From Perca fluviatilis (taxonomy: Eukaryota > Chordata > Actinopteri > Perciformes > Percidae), in contig NC_053133.1 of assembly GCF_010015445.1 (NCBI RefSeq), forward strand, positions 6,962,809 to 7,026,808: a stretch of 64,000 nucleotides of DNA, written 5' to 3'. Positions 22,273-36,681 of this stretch are shown piece by piece (within the stretch, counting starts at the first letter, position 1; each line of letters begins with the position of its first letter). The translations under genes and the position numbers were made by a program. Under the pieces are notes generated by a model. The model had not been told where the DNA came from and searched no databases. It saw only the letters and a program-made list of their open reading frames with translations.

Positions 22273-24659
22273 TCACAAAGCCAATGGCCACGCCATGGAA
22301 ATGAAGCAATAATTGCACCGTTGGTAACTGAGAACTGAGTGGCTACTCCAAGCAGAGGCAGGAATATCTGAAGCACATTTAATTAGCTTCCCCCCAGCTA
22401 ATATCCTATTATTTACCATAATCTTTGGCATTTAATTTAAAGCTGCTATGTATAGAATACTAACCTGAATTTCTAATGACCAAATTCAATGTGATACTAT
22501 AGTTTAATAACTGCAGGAAAGACTACTACCAAGTGGAAATTAGTTTATTTAACATTGTTGTTCCTTTTGGTGTGTCCCTGGGTGAATTCCTGTGAAGACC
22601 AAAACCACCTCACACAAGATGGATCCATTAAATTCATTAAATAAACAAATACACAATTTCTAACAGCTGTATGCTCTATAATAACATGTAGTTAGCAGCT
22701 TAAAGAACAGTTAAGATTTAATTCAAAATGAGTAAATTGGCTCTGTTATGGTCTCCGAGTGTGGTGAGTTGTTATGTGGGTCCTTGTAGTGGTGAATGTG
22801 TGAAGGATGAGACCTATAAATAACTTGAGTGCTGATTGTGACCATATGACCATATGAGAAGTGGCAGCTTTCCCTGTCAGTGCATTTGACAGGCTTAAGG
22901 ATAACTCCACATGCCTGGCAAATTGGATTGGAGCTCTGGTGGCTTTGCAAAGAAAAAAAAAGAGAGATGAATCCTTCCTCACTTCCTCTCTCTCTCGCTA
23001 CCTTTATCTTCTTCTCCCTCTCACGTTTTCTCCCCACCTTGAGACATTCTAAGAAGTGAGTGATGAGCGGATAATAGTTTCTATTTCATGTTTCAAGTCA
23101 ATGTGGGAGGTTGGCCAGAAGCTGATAAATCCACATTGGTGCAGCGTAAAGACCAATATCACCTTTGAACAGTCCTACCCCTTCTCATTTTCCACCAAAG
23201 CATTGGCAAGGTGATCTTCTGAAGAAGGACAAGTGAGCAGGCTATTGAAACTTCTCATGGCAAGGATTGTCTGAAGGACACCATTGGGTCAAAATCATGA
23301 AAGAGATTTAAAACGAACATCTTCAACATGACTAGAGATGGAGTCAAATCCTGCCTGTCTTTCACCAACCATCATTCTAAGAGACTGACAGCACACTTCC
23401 AAGTCCAATCTATCACCATCAGGAAATAAAAAATAAAAAATGTAATTAGCTCATGTGGTATCAACAATGTCATAACCTAATCAAAACCAAGACGTTATCA
23501 AAAATAGCTTTAACAGGCCTCAAAGGCCAGTTAATATGGCAAAGCTTAACTTATTCCATACTCTGGGATCTTGTAAAGATTAATGAGAGGGGAGAAAGGA
23601 GAGAAAAAACAGATTGATGTGTAAAATAGAGGCAACAACTTCAATGAGCAAAAGCAGCTGGTAGCAGTGAACAGCGGTTGCCATTTGGCCGGTGTTCACA
23701 GAATGCCAATCTCCAAAGCAGGGTGTGGCAGCTGTGCCAAAAATGAAAAAAATCAATTTAGCTTCCAAAAGTCGCCTTAACATGGGTAACTGGAGGGACC
23801 GAGCTCTTTTAAAGTTTTGTTTTCACTTTGAGATCTGAGATTAGAACATTTTATAGCAACTGGAAAAACACGCCATCTGTATGCAACCAAAAATACATTG
23901 GCTGTACTGTCAAGCGTAAAAAAACAGTCCAATAAAATAAAACAGCTGAATGACACTCGTCATTGGCAGGTTTGTGTTGATGAATGGCCGAATGTCAACA
24001 TTTACCCAGGAACCAATTGGAAAATCCTTAAAATTCAATCACATCATATAAAGATAAGCCATAAAACTGTTACATTCATTTATTTATTTCCTCCTTCTGC
24101 AGCTTTTATATGTGCATTTTTATGTTCTTGTGTGTGGCCCGTCCGGAATTCATCTTATGGCAAACCGATTAAGTTTTTCAGCTCCTTATATGGTTGCTAT
24201 GCTTATTGTAATTTTTCTTTAGGCTATTTAAAAAGTGAAACCTAGTCATTTCACTTCTGGCAGGTTACGATAGTTTTCCTTAGCATGCGTCCATATTTGC
24301 ACAAGGCCATTACAATATTAACTAACCCTTCCCCAAGTGGGTGATTTCCAAACTTATGTAGCATGAATTGGCTATTGCTCCAGTAAGTCCAATATTCTCC
24401 ACTGCCCGAGTTATTTCAGTAATGATGGCTTTGCACGACAAGTGCTGATGGCCTGAAATGGCAATTTCTCTATAGGCCCTTTCAGATTAATTTCCTGTGT
24501 TGAGTGGGAATAGATACACGAGACAGGCCCACTCCAGACAAGTCAGGTCCCTGTGTCTACGATGTAAGTGGGCAAAGATTATGTGACAGCATTGGGAGTA
24601 ATGAGAGGTCGACACGTGCTCTGGTCTGTGTGCCTCTTCAAGAGGAAAATCTCTGATAA

Positions 24660-24840
24660 TGAACTCTTCGTATTGCATTGCCAGACCTATCTCCACAGCG
24701 CTGTGGAGAAAGGTCTGGCTACAACACAGATACATTCTAGGATAGGAGGAAAAAAAACACTCAAGGTTGTTTGCAATTCTTTAAACCAATCACAATTGTC
24801 TTAGGTGGCCCTGCGCGGACTTTCGCCTTATAAATACTAC
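24660..24840. mobile_element. Dispersed teleost repeat with a 38-bp palindrome
   Basis: TCGTATTGCATTGCCAGACC, the palindrome at 24681-24718, and the downstream TTTAAACCAATCACAATTGT make up a repeat I recognise as widespread in fish genomes. The class is not known to me; the limits are approximate and no duplication was found. Confidence 0.55.
24681..24718. repeat. 38-bp near-perfect palindrome
   Basis: The arms CCAGACCT and AGGTCTGG surround a perfect 18-bp palindrome, CTCCACAGCGCTGTGGAG. Only one of the 19 base pairs is mismatched (24689/24710). It could extrude as a cruciform. Confidence 0.95.
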
Positions 24841-25410
24841 TCGCTACCGTCATCGTTCTGTGATCACGAAATATGCTTCCCATACATTGCTTTAAAATTC
24901 GTAATCACCACACGGAAAAAAAACGACATTATTGTGTCCTGTCCACGACTCAATAGATTTAATAACGTGACCATATCACAAACTGCCATGAGACCGGGCT
25001 GTGAAGGGATTTTGACACACAGATCACAGCAGGAGAGGGGCAAAGGCTTATACTGGCAATGCACTTCTCTTGATCCAGACTAATGAACTCTAGACTTTTA
25101 CTCCTCAGCAGCCCAGATAGACAGAAAGAAAGAGGGAGAGAGAGTGAGAGAGAACTGGAAGAGACTGACACTATCGTTGTCATGATCACGATTTAGACAG
25201 GCTGCTTCTCACTTCTCTTGTCTTTTCTAACACACAGTAATACACTCACTCCCATGCGCTGACATTCAGCACACCTATTCACAAACAGAAAAACAGAAAA
25301 CATTTAAGATATCGGCTCATGTACACAATCACGTGGTCTCAACAGAGTGACTCACTCACACAAGATTTAGTGGTCAAATAAAAAGCAGCAAAAATCCAGC
25401 TGTGATACAA
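24841..25410. other. Noncoding DNA, nothing distinctive
   Basis: AT-rich sequence with a short imperfect GA tract near 25136-25152. No exon or bounded repeat was recognised. Confidence 0.5.
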
Positions 25411-25560
25411 ATACAAATATGGCACCTTTGTCCGAAGCAACTTACACCCCTCCTCTCCCTAGATGCACACAGTGGCTGCTATATGGGACACTTAGACATG
25501 TGGGCAGCGAGAAATTGGGATCGAATCACCAATCCTACAATTAATCGCTCCACCACCTAA
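25411..25560 (-). mobile_element. SINE-like repeat, degenerate
   Basis: The block contains CTTTGTCCGAAGCAACTTAC, ACATGTGGGCAG and GGGATCGAATCACCAATCCT, a layout I know from a common fish interspersed repeat. On the minus strand GGTGATTCGATCCC resembles a tRNA-type B box, which suggests a tRNA-derived SINE. The ends are not clear. Confidence 0.45.
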
Positions 25561-25705
25561 GATGCAGTCAAATTATTTGCATAAGAACATAATTTATTTT
25601 TCATATACATTTACATTGTATGTATTATTGTTGTTATTTAGATTATTTTGACTTTGATTTTATTATGTTTGTTATTCCGTACAAACAGCATCTATTGCCG
25701 AGTGA

Positions 25706-25806
25706 TCCCCAAGTTGCTCTTCCTGAGGTTCCTCCCATTGGGTCATATGCTTTTAAAGCCCATTAAGGCAAATTTGTGATTTTGGGCTATATAAATAAAG
25801 TTGACT
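25706..25806 (+). mobile_element. L2-type LINE, 3' tail
   Basis: The order TTGCTCTTCCTGAGGTTCCT, GGTCATATG, AAGGCAAATTTGTGATTTTG, GGCTATATAAATAAAGTTGA is the typical end of a teleost L2-clade LINE 3' untranslated region. It is strongly 5'-truncated, as most copies are, and no coding part is present. Confidence 0.7.
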
Positions 25807-25900
25807 ATACTTTGGGACACGGGTAACAAAATTCTGATTGGTGAGAAAACTGGTGCAATTGTGTAATCTGAATTCTGAAGTCACATGTTGGATAGGGAAA

Positions 25901-25929
25901 TGCACACACAAGCACACACACACACACAA
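25901..25929. repeat. Imperfect (CA)n microsatellite
   Basis: CA run with one AAG interruption, just downstream of the LINE tail. Confidence 0.9.
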
Positions 25930-26339
25930 TCCCAAACCCTGAAATTTGGATTTGGAAACAAAGCAGAAACCCTTTCATGCATACACATACATTACACACA
26001 AACATACTGTACTCTCACTTACCCAGACTCCCCAAAACTGTATTCATGCGACAAACTCCAAATCCTTACACATAAAGATAAACACACATATAAAGGACAC
26101 ACGTACACATTGGCTCTCTCAGGCAGACTCAAGGCTGCCTGAGCCCAGCATCTGATTTCACATGGCCATCTCATCGATCACAGCTTATAAAGTCTGAGAT
26201 GGACAGCTGCTGTTGAGAGCCAGAGGTCCCTGCCATTACACAGCCATCTCATCCATTTACTTGCAGATCAATGGGACAGTTACTGAAATGGCCTTTGGAG
26301 CGTGTGTGTCATCCAGCCCAGACGCTTTAACTGCTTCGG

Positions 26340-26510
26340 TTGTGCACTAACTCCTCTCTCGCTCACCTGAGCCCGTGTCTGTCTTCTCAGGGCCGTCCTC
26401 TCTCAACTCGGCTGTTTGTTTGGGAGATAGACTCGGCGACAAGACCGCGACCCGGACCCGTGAGTCGTATTAAAGTTTGATGGCGGCGCTGGGAGTTTAG
26501 TTTTTTTTGT
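26340..26510. promoter_or_regulatory. CpG-dense segment with splice-like signals on both strands
   Basis: Around eleven CpGs fall within about 110 bp in otherwise CpG-poor DNA. On the plus strand TGTCTGTCTTCTCAG|GG (acceptor, exon start 26391) and CCC|GTGAGTCG (exon end 26459) would define a 69-bp exon with two open frames. On the minus strand GGGCTCAG|GTGAGCG is a perfect donor, with 34 open codons before it but no acceptor. It could be an alternative first exon, a lncRNA exon or a CpG-rich enhancer. I recognise no protein. Confidence 0.3.
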
Positions 26511-27531
26511 TGTTGTTGCTGGCTTGTGTTCTTTACAGCATCACTCTGATTAACAGGTCGCACCGAAACAAAAGCCACTTTATGAATAAGTAATGGATCT
26601 GCCTGGACACTGCCAAGTCCCCATTTAATTAAATGAAGTCGCATTTAGAAGAAAAAAAAAAAAAGGCATGAGAAGAGGGGAGAAAGAAATAGACTCCCCT
26701 CCTCATTTGGACATGAAAGTGAGGTATGATTGCAGCGCGGTAGGGGATTAATGACTCGTCATTGAAGACGATGATGAGTCTCGCTGAGGCTCCATCTCAA
26801 AGTCACCACACAGAGATGGGGACACTTTGGAACACAAACTGAAAGAAATGCATGCAGGGGGTTCAAAGGAGCCTTGGACAACATTGTTTTCTATAGGCCT
26901 TTTTCTCACGCCTGTGCACACGCATGCAAGCACCCACATACACATGCATACGCATACCCCGGCATTCTTTTCACGATGGACTGACCACTGAAAGCCCTCC
27001 AAAGAGAAGGAATCAAATAAAGCCGTCAGTGGATGGAGATTAAAAGGAGTGCTACACAGTAAAAATCTGATTTATGAAGCTGAGGCCAGGTTGCTACGGG
27101 GGTTTTGGTGCCATGGTAACCCAGTGAACGGTAAGGTCAATGGGGCAGTTGAATGAGGAGCCGTAGAATGGGGAGAAAAGAAAGGAGACTTTTAACCTCT
27201 TACTATTCACAGCTTTTCATCAAGCTTAAAGCCTTTACCAGGCTAACACATAAAGGTAGAGTTTCAATAAAGAGGTCAAAGTCCTCTTCATAAATTACGA
27301 AAGCCTTTCTCATTGTCCCCATTCAGGCCAGAAAAGACCAATTTGTGTCCTGAATGAGACAGGAATTGAAAGGCAACAAGTTCATGATTTTAACTTTACC
27401 AAAATGGCTCTTTTTAGACTCCTGTGCTGTATTTCTTTCTGTTGCTCTCTTTCCATTCACTATCTGCTTCTTTCCCTCTGCCATCTCTCCACTGTCCTTT
27501 ATTGTCAGTCCACCGCTGTGAAGCCAGTCAT

Positions 27532-27532
<1 letters not shown>

Positions 27533-27569
<37 letters not shown>
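27533..27569. repeat. (CAGC)n tetranucleotide microsatellite
   Basis: About nine uninterrupted CAGC units. Confidence 0.95.
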
Positions 27570-27850
27570 TGCCTGTTGTGTGGCAGTTCTGTGACCCACT
27601 GTGGTTAGTACTGCTCCAGTGTGTTGTGGTGTTTTGTCTGTGGGAGCTGTCCTGTGCATGCTGCTGTGTCCGGGGCCAAGGCCCTTTCCTATTGTCTGCT
27701 GCCATATGGAAGCCAGCACCAACATGGAGATAAGCCTGTCCTCATGCTGTTCCCTGACCTTCTCAGGCACCCAGCTGGCACTAAATGCAGAAATAATTAT
27801 TATCCCAATTACCCAGGCCAACTCTGTCCCCTATTTGTGTGCTGAGGGTC

Positions 27851-27863
27851 GGGGGGGGGGGGG
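27851..27863. repeat. Poly-G run (13 bases)
   Basis: Thirteen consecutive G on the plus strand, prone to slippage and assembly error. Confidence 0.9.
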
Positions 27864-30265
27864 TCCTCTGAAGTGCTGGGGGAGATACTGTGGAGGGAGG
27901 TCCCACACAAAAGGGGACCACTAAGAGGTTGGTCTCATGCTGCCTGATGCACTGTTTATTAGCTTGTCTGCCTCTGTAGAGCTGTAACGCTGGTCTATAA
28001 ATCTTGGTGATGATTCAATATTGTGCTACTATCAGGTATATGGGCTGTAACCTTTGTTTGAACCTACTTGTAGGTTGGGGTAATGTTAATACATTGGTGG
28101 AGCCATTAGAATAATTCTAGACTTTTTCAGAAAGTAATCATAATACATTTTAAAGTGGAAACATTTAAAAAAATAAAATAAAAAATCAATAAAAAAGTTA
28201 AGTCAATTTGCATTTCAATGATGCAATTAAAATATTGCAAAAAGTATTAAATGTTTCATTTAATCATTCTAAATTTTCATTATTCAGTCTTTCAACAATT
28301 CTCTAAACGATGATTAGGCTTTTTAAACAAAGTGCTCAAATAGTTTTTCAAGGGCTTTTACATTTTCCTCTGTTATTCCATTATGTAGCACAATACTGAG
28401 CCCTCAAACACAGACATTGATGTAAGGGGTATAAGGGAGCTGCACAGGACTAATGTCAGTTTATTTCCACCTTCTCTACGTGTTTCTCTTTTAGTTGCAA
28501 ACCATCTGGCTGGACCAGGTGTGATGTTCGGTGACAGGAGGGCAAGTTGTCAATGGTTCTTTTTTTTTTGAATGAGACATCCTGACTGCACAATGACTTT
28601 CATAAATAAACGTTGTTCAAAGGGAAGTCCTTAATTCCTGCAACAGAGACAGGTTCAATAAAGTTGGCACCAGCCTTTAAAACCTGCTACTTTCACCTTC
28701 TCACCTTCCTCTAATCAGTTCCTGGTGCACACTGGAGCTGAGACCAGGGTCTGAACAGGAATGCTCAACAGATGTTTCAGCCTTCCAACTGCTGGAGCAT
28801 CTGTGTCATAAAGGCTGTCGGACACGCTGAAAGACGGATGGGTAGACAAGACAAGTGCTGAGCTTCAAAGCCCGGGCAGGAAGAGGGGAAACGTTGGTGG
28901 ATTTAGCTCTCTCACAATGGATGTGTTCACTGGATGTGGAAAAAGCCCTGTGAGAAAGATGTCACTGCTCTGAACCCCCCACCACCCCGTCGCCTACACC
29001 AGTGGAATCTGCTCCAAGGGTCCAAAGCAGAGGGAGGGGAAGGCACAAGAGGCCTGTGGGAAAGATAAGGAGCCCTCAGTGGCAGAGCAATGTATAGCAT
29101 GCAGTGTGTGAAGAGGCTGGTGGGTTGAGTCATCATCTGTGCTGAATACTACCACACCATAATGGAAACCCATGTAGGTGAACCACTCCTCAAGAGGCTG
29201 TACTAAGATAAGATAATGTAACATTTGCCCACTATAACTTAAACACAGTGAAAAGTATAGCTTACTTGCAAACGTGCAAACCATAAACATATGAAGCAGG
29301 CACATTTACTTCCAGCCAGTGTACAATAAAAAGTTGTAGAAGATGGTAGGCGAATCATACAACAAAAACAATGAAGGCGTCATTAGTGCCCAAACTGTCT
29401 GCACCATCAGCTCATCTTATCTCTGCACTTTTATTGCTTTCTCTCCCTGTGGTGAAATGCTGAGGCTGCTGGGGATGCTGCTGATTCCTCCCCGAAGATT
29501 TTTATCCTGACTAAATGTCACGGGAGCTTTGGGCGCTCAAATCACTTTAGAAAGCTGTATTTTATTGTGTCGTTTCGCTTCAGGGCTCAAGCTCCACAGA
29601 ATGAAGGGGGGAAGAAAATATCATATCCATGCCATGAGAAATGATCTCACTTATCTTCTGGGGATCTCTGTAACGTTTCCACTAGATAGGTAAATAATGA
29701 GGTAAATGCCACGATTGGAGAAAAAATGAGGCAGGATTATTACATAGCTCTGTAGACCAATGAACATATCATGTCTTTATCGACTTTGGCCTGTCAGAGC
29801 TTGTCCTCTATTTGATACATAACAAACTCGATCCACATCCTATACTTCACAGCCTGAGGTGTTTTATAGAGGGTTAAGCAATTTTAATGCTGAAACGGGA
29901 TCAAATTGTCGTCTTTCACGTTGCAAGAAATCACTTTCTGACTTGTGGCGTCAAAGGGAGTGACCTGAAAGAAAAGAAAACAACGCACACCTCGGCAGAG
30001 TAATGAAAGCGACGGAGGGTGGATTTGAAGAGATTAGCCTGCCAGCACTTACAATTAAATGCCTCTATCTGGTCTTGCTTCACTCCATCACATGGAAAAT
30101 GTTAAGAAGCAAAGAAGGGAACAGCGGGGTTGATTAGAGTGGGGTTGGGGGATTAGGTCTGAGCGAAGGCACTTTGAGTTATTTAAATCTGCCCCCTTTG
30201 TCAAGGTACAAAGCCGCCGTCGGGAAGGTGCATCATGACTTATTTGAATAATGTGAATAAGTCTA

Positions 30266-30287
30266 CCCCCCCCCAACCCCCGACCCC
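30266..30287 (-). other. G-quadruplex motif on the minus strand
   Basis: Nine C, then AA, five C, GA and four C. Read on the minus strand this gives enough G runs for a quadruplex if the nine-base run is split. Confidence 0.5.
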
Positions 30288-30735
30288 TCTGCTACTCGTC
30301 AGTGTTGTTTAGCTCTTCAGGTAACGGCTTCAGAACAAGAAGCGCTGGATTTGATTTTCCTGTGTTGGCAGGTGTGCTGCTGAAGCAGAGGTTCCATCCA
30401 ATTAGGAAAGCTGACAGAGTCCACTTTTAATCAGGGGCACCACCGTGAAAGGGCACGCAGTAATGAAGAGGTGGCAAGGTGGAGAGGATTTGTGTTAACT
30501 GTAATCTAATGTCACCTTGACAGACAAGAAGAGAGGAACTGAGCTGCATACCATAAACACTGTTCAAATTTTAAATAAAAAAAAACGTCAATGCAAGCCA
30601 CTCTGTCAATCACTTTTCACAATCAAGACTATTACGAGTTTAGGCCTGTAACTTCTCATGTACTCCCACCCTGAGAGACTGTACACTGGGGCTTTTTTGC
30701 CTCTCTCTTGCCTTGCCAAGACTGTGATCTTTCCT

Positions 30736-30818
<83 letters not shown>

Positions 30819-30831
30819 TGGTGTGTGTGTG
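30736..30831. repeat. Long (GT)n microsatellite
   Basis: Nearly pure GT over 96 bases, with a TTT interruption near its start and a GTGG interruption near its end. Confidence 0.95.
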
Positions 30832-30955
30832 ATGGTGCCAACGAAAGGACTAGCATTGCCGCAGGAACACTGACCTTCTCTTTGCTGTTACATCCTTCAC
30901 AAAAGATGAAAATGACTCCTATGGTTCTGATAGCCACACTGTGGACAGATTGTGG

Positions 30956-30956
<1 letters not shown>

Positions 30957-31010
<54 letters not shown>
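30957..31010. repeat. (GT)n microsatellite
   Basis: GT run interrupted once by TTT. Confidence 0.95.
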
Positions 31011-31458
31011 AAGGGAGAAATGTTTAGAAAGACAAAGGGGATGACTTGGTGTCTCAGCAGGGGGACGGAGCCATCAAAGAGAATCCCAAAACCACTCATC
31101 TCCCTCCGCTGATGAGACACTGCACTCACACTGGCTAAAGCTCAGCAATGTGTGTGCATATACTTGTGTGTGTGCTTGTTCATTCTAGAATCCATTGCTC
31201 AAAATTACTTGTGAGAGCGTATGACCTGATCTGTCGGGTGCTGCTGGTGCCATATTTGTTTTTGCTTCATCTGCTAAGAATCAAAGACTGTAATCCCGTT
31301 GAAATGGGCAGCATCACAGGCAGTCTTACAAGAGGAAATGTGTAAGTATGATTTTTATGATTTTTTGTCCGTGTGTAAGAGGGTGTGTGGTTGTGTGTCT
31401 GACCAAGGAAGAACATCCAGGACCAGCTGCCCTACTTTCTGTCTGCTAACGCACGCAC

Positions 31459-31507
31459 ACGAATACGAACACACAAACACACACAAACACAAACACGCAC
31501 ACACACT
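31459..31507. repeat. Imperfect (CA)n tract
   Basis: CA-rich with AAA and CG interruptions (ACACAAACACACACAAACAC). Confidence 0.85.
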
Positions 31508-31845
31508 CTATGTATTTGTGACAGAGGCCCCAGTAGCTGCTCACTTACCCCAGCAGACAATGCCCCAGTCTGTCTACAGTACATAAAGACTCTCTGCTCT
31601 GAGTGTATGTCTGGGGTGTGCATGTGTGTGTGTGCGTGTGTGTGGTTCTCTGCCTTTAGGGGACATGTGTGTAGTTATGGAGTTCACATAGCTCTTTTGC
31701 TGTCTTCACATCTTCCTGATTGTGTCTGCTGCATGTTACCCCAGTGAGACAACCAGTCAACCAGTCAATGGTCAAAACGGCACCTTAAAATCAACTGTGA
31801 TCGTGTCAATTGCTGAATTTTAAAAGTTGAGTGTTTGTATTAGAG

Positions 31846-32647
31846 TGTGACGGGGCGCATGGCTGCCGTCACGGTAGCATCACAGACATCACTTGGTAGA
31901 ATAACCATTCAGCACTTAAGTCTTTGGTAATTAATGTTCGTGTATTGAGTGTAAAAGTATACAGAGGGTCAAATGTGGGCTTACCAGCATGTGCTCTTTT
32001 GTTGTGGGGGAAGGTTTACTGCTGTCCTTTTGTTTAAATTATCTGTGACTTCCGGGGTAACAGGAAGTTGACCTGTATTTTATGTATTACATTTTATAGC
32101 CAACAAGATGTCTTGTATTATAGATTGTCTTAATTGTAATGGCCATTGTATACATTATATGCTGTATCTGTCTAGATTTTCAGCTATGTGTATTTAGGTT
32201 GTATTAAGCCTTGTTTAGGTGCTCACCTGAGCCACCCCTGTGTTGTGTAGATTGGTATGTTCCAATTTGAGGGGCCGGCGTCAGGCTATATAGGGTGGCC
32301 AGAGTATTTGCTCGGGAACAGAGCTGAAGCGCGCATTGAGGAAGTAAGACATACTTCTGTGGTATATCCTCATTGCTGAGACTTGAATTAAGGTCCATTT
32401 TTATACAATGGTTTATCTGATTGTTTGCCCATTATGACTTGTAAGTCAAGTTTAATTTGTTTTTCTTGAAAGTGCTTTTTAGTTACTTTCCTTAATTTTG
32501 TTAATTGTTTCCATTATCATTTTTTTTTGCCTGTGGGCCTTAATTGGGTCTTTTTTTAATAAAAACCCATCATTTTTCATATCACCTTTGCCTCAACCGG
32601 AGTGATTAATACCTGCTCAAGGCTACTCACCGCATCTACCCTCAACA
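31846..32647 (+). mobile_element. Solo LTR of an LTR retrotransposon
   Basis: The 802-bp segment starts TGTGACGGGG, ends CTCAACA, and is flanked on both sides by the identical 5-mer TAGAG (31841-31845 and 32648-32652). TG...CA ends with a 5-bp duplication are the hallmark of LTR-element integration. Inside, in the expected order for the plus strand, are a TATA-like GCTATATAGGG near 32285 and an AATAAA poly(A) signal at 32558-32563. No gag, pol or env sequence adjoins it, so it is the product of recombination between two LTRs. The duplication size fits Ty3/gypsy, but endogenous retroviruses are possible. Confidence 0.85.
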
Positions 32648-32652
32648 TAGAG

Positions 32653-33460
32653 TTACACCAGAAACAGACCACACATTATTACAGTAACTTAAAATGACCC
32701 AATCCAATATAGGGTGTCAGGAATGAAAATGAGTGTTGGGTAAGTGTTCCTTTGTACTGTAGCAGACTGATTCCATACCATTTTGTTAGCCTTCTCTCGC
32801 CTATAGTTTGACGACATCTACAACATCTCTGTGACTGTTCAGATGCCACGATCGTTGTCATTTTTCTAGGACATCTGTCCCTGGCCCCTTCTGCCCAACC
32901 ATGATTACCTCATCTGGCACAGGGACAAACTCAAAAGATCTACAGTAAATGAGTTGTAGACTGATCCCTACAACAGGCAGATATGAGATCTGTCTTAGAT
33001 ATCACCTATGATGGAGGGTTTTCAAGTCCAGCTATAGTAAAACTGTTGTAAAACACACAATCATGTGGTTTCTCATCAGAAATGTCACTGCTCTTTTAAC
33101 CTTATAAGGATCATCCTGATTTACAGAGAAATCTGACCTTTAAAGGATTTCTGACATTCATTGAAAAAGTATTAGTGCACTAAATAGTTTTTGCATGAAA
33201 ATAAATGTTCAGGTAGGCGCCAGGGGGAGGGGCGTGTCGGAATCTAATGAATATGGTTTTGTTGTCATGGCCAATATTTTTGACTTCCTTATCGGCCGTC
33301 GAGGGCAGAGGGATGATTTGAGTGACCTAACACACTTCTGTGTGACAGTGATGGCAGCAGCGCAGGATGGATGAGCAGAAACTCAAAGGGCTCGGGCAGG
33401 TGGAATGCTCCGAGTCTGAATCAAAGTGATCCGGCTTTTCTGTCTGCCAAAATGTCAAAT
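32653..33460. other. Noncoding DNA, nothing distinctive
   Basis: No exon or repeat boundary recognised. GGGGG-A-GGGG near 33223 is G-rich but lacks four runs. Confidence 0.5.
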
Positions 33461-36624
<3,164 letters not shown>

Positions 36625-36681
36625 GCAAGAAGAAATAAATAATACAATACAACAGGTATTGTATTATTTATTTCTTCTTGC
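36625..36681. repeat. Perfect 26-bp inverted repeat with 5-nt loop
   Basis: 36625-36650 (starting GCAAGAAGAAATAAATAATA) is the exact reverse complement of 36656-36681, separated by AACAG. The 57-nt hairpin has no mismatch. No duplication, polyA or T-run termination signal adjoins it. It may be a fold-back element, a recent palindrome or a small-RNA precursor. Confidence 0.97.

Larger units (their letters stand above)
15735..24659. other. Noncoding DNA, presumed upstream pard3 intron
   Basis: No supported exon. Contents are two CA microsatellites (20442-20475 and 22249-22272), two G-quadruplex motifs (19312-19336 and 22089-22109), a SOX/POU motif cluster (18491-18530) and a motif-rich block at 20250-20580 that could be a conserved element. 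The remaining open frames are short and match nothing I recognise. Confidence 0.45.
26511..30735. other. Noncoding DNA with small simple repeats
   Basis: No supported exon. It contains a (CAGC)n tetranucleotide run (27533-27569), a 13-base G run (27851-27863) and a C-rich tract with quadruplex potential on the minus strand (30266-30287). The plus frames at 27404-27924 lie across the CAGC repeat and have no recognisable homology. Confidence 0.45.

Noticed and set aside
30656..31129. Long Val-Cys and Thr-His open frames over dinucleotide repeats (also near 33.4-34.1, 40.0, 40.9, 45.8, 48.7 and 55.8 kb)
   Set aside because: They are translations of (GT)n and (CA)n runs in frames without stops and have no coding character.
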